DNA of 64,000 nt from Enoplolaimus lenunculus (taxonomy: Eukaryota; Nematoda; Enoplea; Enoplida; Thoracostomopsidae), in NCBI GenBank assembly GCA_030248215.1, contig JASANG010000879.1, positions 182,444 through 246,443 on the forward strand, in the 5' to 3' direction. Made by a program: the position numbers and the translations under genes. Below are positions 59,564 through 64,000 of the stretch, piece by piece (the stretch's first letter is position 1; each line of letters begins with the position of its first letter). The notes beneath the pieces are model-generated. The model saw only the letters and a program-made list of their open reading frames with translations, searched no databases and was not told the DNA's origin.

Positions 59564-60789
59564 GTTACCTGCATATGCAGTTATAAATGACAATCAAATG
59601 AAGATATAATAAACTACCGGCAAAAATGTCGTCAAAATTTCAACTTTGAAAAAAATTAATGATATATTTAGCAACTGGAAAACTGTTGTATATCGTGATT
59701 TTGTTCGTTATATTTGAAGTAATCGCTAAAGTTCGTGACTTAAATGTTTTCGCCAAAAAAATATTAAAAAAATAACACTGCAGTTGCTAACCACGCGATC
59801 CGTTTAGTACCGAAAAAAAGTACAGCTTCCCTGTCGAACAATGAAAATATGAATTATCGCCTCTGCCGTGACACGGAACTGAACCAATCAGAATGAAGCA
59901 TAGCTTTCGGTTATACGGCGTTTAGAATAATGAGCAAACTATCGAATGAAAGAAATTTTGTTGCAAAAAATACAAATTAAGAAATGTTTTTATAAATTGA
60001 ATTTGAATTTGGGAATTAATCGCTACAATTGGGTTTTAAAACTTAAAAAAGATTTTTATGCTCATTAAAAACTAAGGTATTCGGTCTCGGTTTTGAAGTA
60101 AGAAATGACAATTTGGCTGCTGGATCTTGGCCGGCTAATAAATTAACAAACGTTACAATTAAACATCGGGTCTTCGTGCTTACAGAAATCCAGCCAGCGT
60201 CAACAGTCGCAAACAAATCAAAAAGGAACCCCGAACTTTACAAAAGCAGAGCTGGCCAAACGTCTTACGACAAGGTGCCTTATGCGCACGCGAACTATAA
60301 ATAAGACATTAATTAGCGAGCAATATTAATTTTTCATTTAACCAAGGAGTTTTAAGCGAAACTCAATTTATGCTTCAAGTATCAACTAGCAAACGCGACC
60401 ATGTAGCTAAAACAATCAACTTCGGTAATGACAGAAGGCAGCAAATACAAACACACCCATGTATGTTGTTGTAGACAAAATCTAAACATACAGGTTGTTG
60501 CTTTTAGCTTTTTCCGCTTTTACAAACTATATCCATCCCCTAAATCATTCGCCGGAAACCATTTTATAAATTAAACGTTTGTGTGTGAAATAAACCGAAA
60601 AAGAATTTCCACAAAATCACAAAAGTAACACCTGCTTAGCAACAAAACAATGTGAAACTGCAAAAATTCCCACGGCTTAAAAATATATGCTTGTTGAACT
60701 TATCAGTCAGGGTGGCACCGAATCAGAGATTTTACCAAATCCGAATCGATTGCTAATTTGTCGAATCCGAATTCATTTGGCACATTTTG

Positions 60790-61140
60790 CATTTTTGTCC
60801 AGGCGACCTTATTGTCCCGACGGCTTTTTGTCCGGACGGTCTTTCGTCCGGACGCCTTTTGTACAGGTGTCCGTTTTGTCCAGGCGGTCTTTTCTTCGGA
60901 AACTTTTTGTCTAGACAGCTTTGTGCGCTTTGTCCACGCGGTCGTTTGTCCTGGCGGTCTTTTCTTCGGAAACTTTTTGTCTAGACAGCTTTGTGTGCTT
61001 TGTCCACGCGGTCGTTTGTCCTGGCGGTCTTTTCTTCGGAAACTTTTTGTCTAGACAGCTTTGTGTGCTTTGTCCACGCGGTCGTTTGTCCTGGCGGTCT
61101 TTTCTCTAGGCGGCTTTTTGTCCGCACAGCTTTTGTCTGG
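60790..61140. repeat. Minisatellite: three 70-bp units in a TTTGTCCGGACGG-like array
   Basis: GGTCTTTTCTTCGGAAAC recurs at 60886, 60956 and 61026, and GGTCTTTTCTC at 61096, all 70 bp apart. The flanks carry shorter TTTTGTCC(G/A)GGCGG-like subunits. Frames open on both strands reflect the repeat, since 70 is not a multiple of 3. Confidence 0.85.
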
Positions 61141-61569
61141 GCAGCCGCTTGGCCGACGACTTTCTCACCAGTCACCATATATATATCTTGGTCGTTCGAA
61201 ATTAAACAATATATTGTAAAGCGTCGGAAGACTAAATTGGATTAGCAGTATTCTTGCATTCAACATAATAGAAACGTGCTCAATTTAACCTAGATTTCAT
61301 CACCTGCCCTACCAAAAAGGCGGTGTAATATCTTACAAAGTAATGAGTTAAAACAAGGTATATCACAAGGCAGCCTACATACTGAAAAGCTCACAAATAA
61401 GTTATAGCACCTACACACGTTTACACTTCGAGGTAAAACATTTGTATACTGCATCTCGCAAATTTGTGCTATTCTTGTTCACTTTTTCCCTTAAGGAACC
61501 GCCTAGTTTTAAGTCCGGCTTAGGATTTGGACTAAATTATTTAAAACAAAAAAACCCGTTTTAGATTTT

Positions 61570-61735
61570 GGCCCATGTAATGATCAGGGGCATAATGTTT
61601 TTCTGCGGGACTGCAATATAGAGTAAGCATTTGACTAACCTTTTAATAGGTTTAGATATAAGCTCGTATTTATGCTTAGGCTTAGGGTTAGAAACATGCT
61701 TATACTACTGTTACGGCCTTGTTCTTTAGATTGGC
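61570..61735. mobile_element. Family A MITE, copy 13
   Basis: Left GGCCCATGTAATGATCAGGG and right CTTGTTCTTTAGATTGGCC are inverted ends. The hexamer interior (TTAGGCTTAGGGTTAG) is short. The flanks show no clear duplication. Confidence 0.75.
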
Positions 61736-61799
61736 CCAAATATTCAAAACTAAAACTTCAAATTAGAATTAAATTCAAAATTGCGTTTAGCTTCTTGCT

Positions 61800-63420
61800 C
61801 TTCCTTACAGCCCTCTTGCCACTGATGTCTCTGCTGCGCCGCTGAGAGAAGTCTTAATATGCCGACTAAGCAATATTTTCTTTTCTGCAGTGTATAAGGT
61901 AAGTTACCCTGGATCGAAAGTCCTTGCCACCCATCCTTGGCGGGTACTCCTTATGGTTTGATCGAGGTTGGCTACTAGGTCTAGTTATGATACTCCGCCC
62001 GATCACGTCCGGGATGGGTTTCCCATCTCGGGCTCGCAGTGTATACACCGTCTGGACGCAATTATCTATCGTCACCGGACCATTGAAGAAAATGTCGCAC
62101 ATAATTCTGTTTGGTAAAAGTTCTTGGCCGGCTGCAAGCCGGCGAACGCTGCTGAAACACAGGTTATCCCGAAAAAGATTTGGGGCTAGGAGACTCTTAT
62201 CCTCGCGCATTCCTGTCCCCAGATAAACTTTGTGACCACCGCGGCAAAATTACATTGACCATCCAGTGGGCAGGCAAAATTCGGAGTGCGGGGAAAAATA
62301 AATTCTTGGTAAAAAGGAGTTGGTCAAAAAGGAAAAAGAAAAATTGGGAACCCGCACCGCCTATCTTTAAGGCTGTAGAAATTTTTACTATACGCAATAA
62401 TCATTCAATACTCAGCGCTCAAAAATCACCCGGGAAAAGAAAAAGGAAAAAGAAAAATATCCATCTCCGGTCCGGACACGATAACGAATTCCGACCCAGA
62501 CTTGCTCGGTAGCGACCCACACAAGTCCGAGTCCGGAATAACGAAAATATTCCCGTCCTGCGGGAATCCAACGAAAACAATAGCGCTATAATTCGGTAAA
62601 AACAACAATCTCAGAGTCAGTACTGAAACAGAATTTCCAAACAACCCAGAAATCATAGGGGCTAGCATCCCTTATCAAATCGGACACCTATAGTTTGTTG
62701 TGAAGTCAGAACTCACTAACACTTTATGCGTTATCCGTTACATATTCATATCAAGCATACATGAAGGACTTAGCAAAACTTAGCACCTCGTTTTCGCCTA
62801 CAAATTCAACCCAAACATGGCTCATTACCTTTTCCGCTTCTCGCCGTAGCGCGGTTTCCCATGCTGCTACTTCTTCCCGAGCCGGTGGACTTGCCGCCCA
62901 CCGGCCCCCTTCCGGTGTTGCCGGACGAAACCCTTCCGCGAGCGGGTTCAACCGGGCCGACGTTCGAGGTGACACGGCGATTGTTTCCGACGTTGAAGAC
63001 TCCGACTTCGTCGGTGAAGGAGTTCGCGGCGGACTACCCCGGGTACTTTGGTCCATGTCTGAGCAGGATTCGTAGATCTTTGCTTTCGTTATAAAAATTT
63101 GAATAGTATCAAGGTTTTGTTGTCGCTAGCGAATAAATTGCATCAGCCAAATAAGCACCGCTTTTAGATATGCATTAGACTAGTTTATATTTAAATTGAC
63201 CTGAATGCAATTGGGTTAAAACCACGGTTGAGTCGAGCTAGACTCAACCGGAGTCTAACCCAACTCGAAATCGCGTTTACAATTAGTTTTTCGCCTAGAT
63301 GCACACATCGAGAAATTTCAATTAGAAAAACGCGTACTGCCACCCGTACTGGAGTAGCCCGTACGGCGCTTGTACCGGCCACCCCGGTACGAGCGCTAAT
63401 TTTCACCAAAAGAAAACATA
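61800..63420. other. Higher-GC block of unknown nature
   Basis: Base composition rises against the surrounding DNA. On the - strand a 101-codon open frame (63056-62751) encodes a Pro/Ser/Thr-rich start followed by a charged AWETALRREAEKV segment. This is the kind of text seen at the start of some retroelement gag proteins and also in host proteins. Other frames on both strands show no domain I recognise. No reverse transcriptase, integrase or paired long terminal repeats were seen. It may be a retroelement fossil running out of the window, or an exon of an unrecognised gene. Unresolved. Confidence 0.3.
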
Positions 63421-64000
63421 AACCGCAAACTACAAATCTAACATAACGCCAAATTAGCCGCAAAAAAACTCAATTCCACTAATACTATATTACACCACAG
63501 AATATATCGTTCTCCAGCTAGAATTTCTAACCACCAGAAATGTAAAAAAACACATCAGCATAAGTTCTCATCGAGAACGTAGTTCAAAATCAATCGCCAA
63601 CTTCCAACAAGTTAAGAAATTTAAACAACAAGAAAAGAAAAACTCAGGCTAGCTAAGAATCTTTATTCAGCATAACTCGAAAATTAAACTTGATCACAAT
63701 TCCACCAAATTCTGGCCAATTCATTCGAAATTTTAGAAAATTCCTCGTACATCCACATTAAGAAAACAATAACAACTTATTCTAACCGTCAGAAAACTAA
63801 AATGACTACGACACAAATCTAACCGCCAAATTTAAACTCAAAACCGTCTAAATTTGAAAAACAAGCTCTAAGTGAGTTCAAACAACAAAGCGTAACCGCC
63901 AATGAGTTCACCAAAACAATATTTTCGTGAGCTGAATAACGTATAACATCTTACAGGTAAGTTTCAAAAATATAAACAACATACACTCCGTACTTTACCC

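Larger units (their letters stand above)
43692..64000. other. Region right of the synaptotagmin gene, repeats without a clear host gene
   Basis: The first kilobase probably holds the synaptotagmin promoter; no certain core elements were recognised. Beyond that I found no multi-exon gene. Named contents are listed separately. Stretches 47.7-49.0, 51.0-52.0, 55.2-57.6 and 59.6-60.6 kb show only AT-rich sequence. The last 0.5 kb is AT-rich with many short direct motifs but no gene. Confidence 0.5.

Noticed and set aside
60687-61245. Several open frames on both strands with Cys/Arg or Lys/Arg repeats
   Set aside because: Explained by the 70-bp minisatellite.
61866-62230. Block with phrases that at first resembled 5S or small nuclear RNA
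   Set aside because: The conserved 5S internal promoter and the snRNA core motifs are not present in the right order.

Overview
The window is animal (metazoan) nuclear DNA. It is AT-rich, gene-poor and split by introns of roughly 200-4000 bp, with no prokaryotic operons. Four protein-coding genes can be assembled exon by exon with matching splice phases. They are a p62/sequestosome-1-like autophagy receptor (15880-21730, + strand), two tandem sigma-class glutathione S-transferases (23594-27247 and 29990-33092, + strand), and a synaptotagmin (35668-43691, - strand). Together they point to a bilaterian invertebrate. The phylum cannot be fixed from here. Many short interspersed elements carry TTAGGC/GCCTAA hexamers, which is the nematode telomere unit, but because the hexamers sit inside transposons this is only a hint.

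Layout. From 1 to about 15.9 kb there is gene-free DNA with repeats: a telomere-hexamer MITE, an inverted-repeat element at 3450-4127, a fragment of a CCGTCCGTCA-satellite MITE, and a nested MITE pair at 14.8-15.1 kb. From 15.9 to 21.7 kb lies the p62-like gene: a PB1 domain over exons 1-2, a His/Ser-rich linker, a ZZ zinc finger and a long disordered C-terminal exon. From 23.6 to 33.1 kb lie the two GST genes, each with five exons in identical phases and about 85% identical in protein. From 35.7 to 43.7 kb lies the synaptotagmin on the opposite strand. From 43.7 to 64 kb there is no convincing host gene, only clustered fold-back elements, several MITE families, two minisatellites and a higher-GC block of unknown nature at 61.8-63.4 kb.

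The dominant signal is the density and variety of short non-autonomous inverted-repeat elements, at least eleven families by eye. The most striking (family A here, about 13 copies of about 160-220 bp) has termini beginning GGCCAATGTA, 8-bp target duplications in at least five copies, and an interior built of TTAGGC-type hexamers. Copies lie in introns of three of the four genes (p62, GST1, GST2), one abuts a splice acceptor, and others take part in nested insertions. No transposase gene was recognised. The four genes show no common pathway; they are separate housekeeping, detoxification and membrane-traffic genes.
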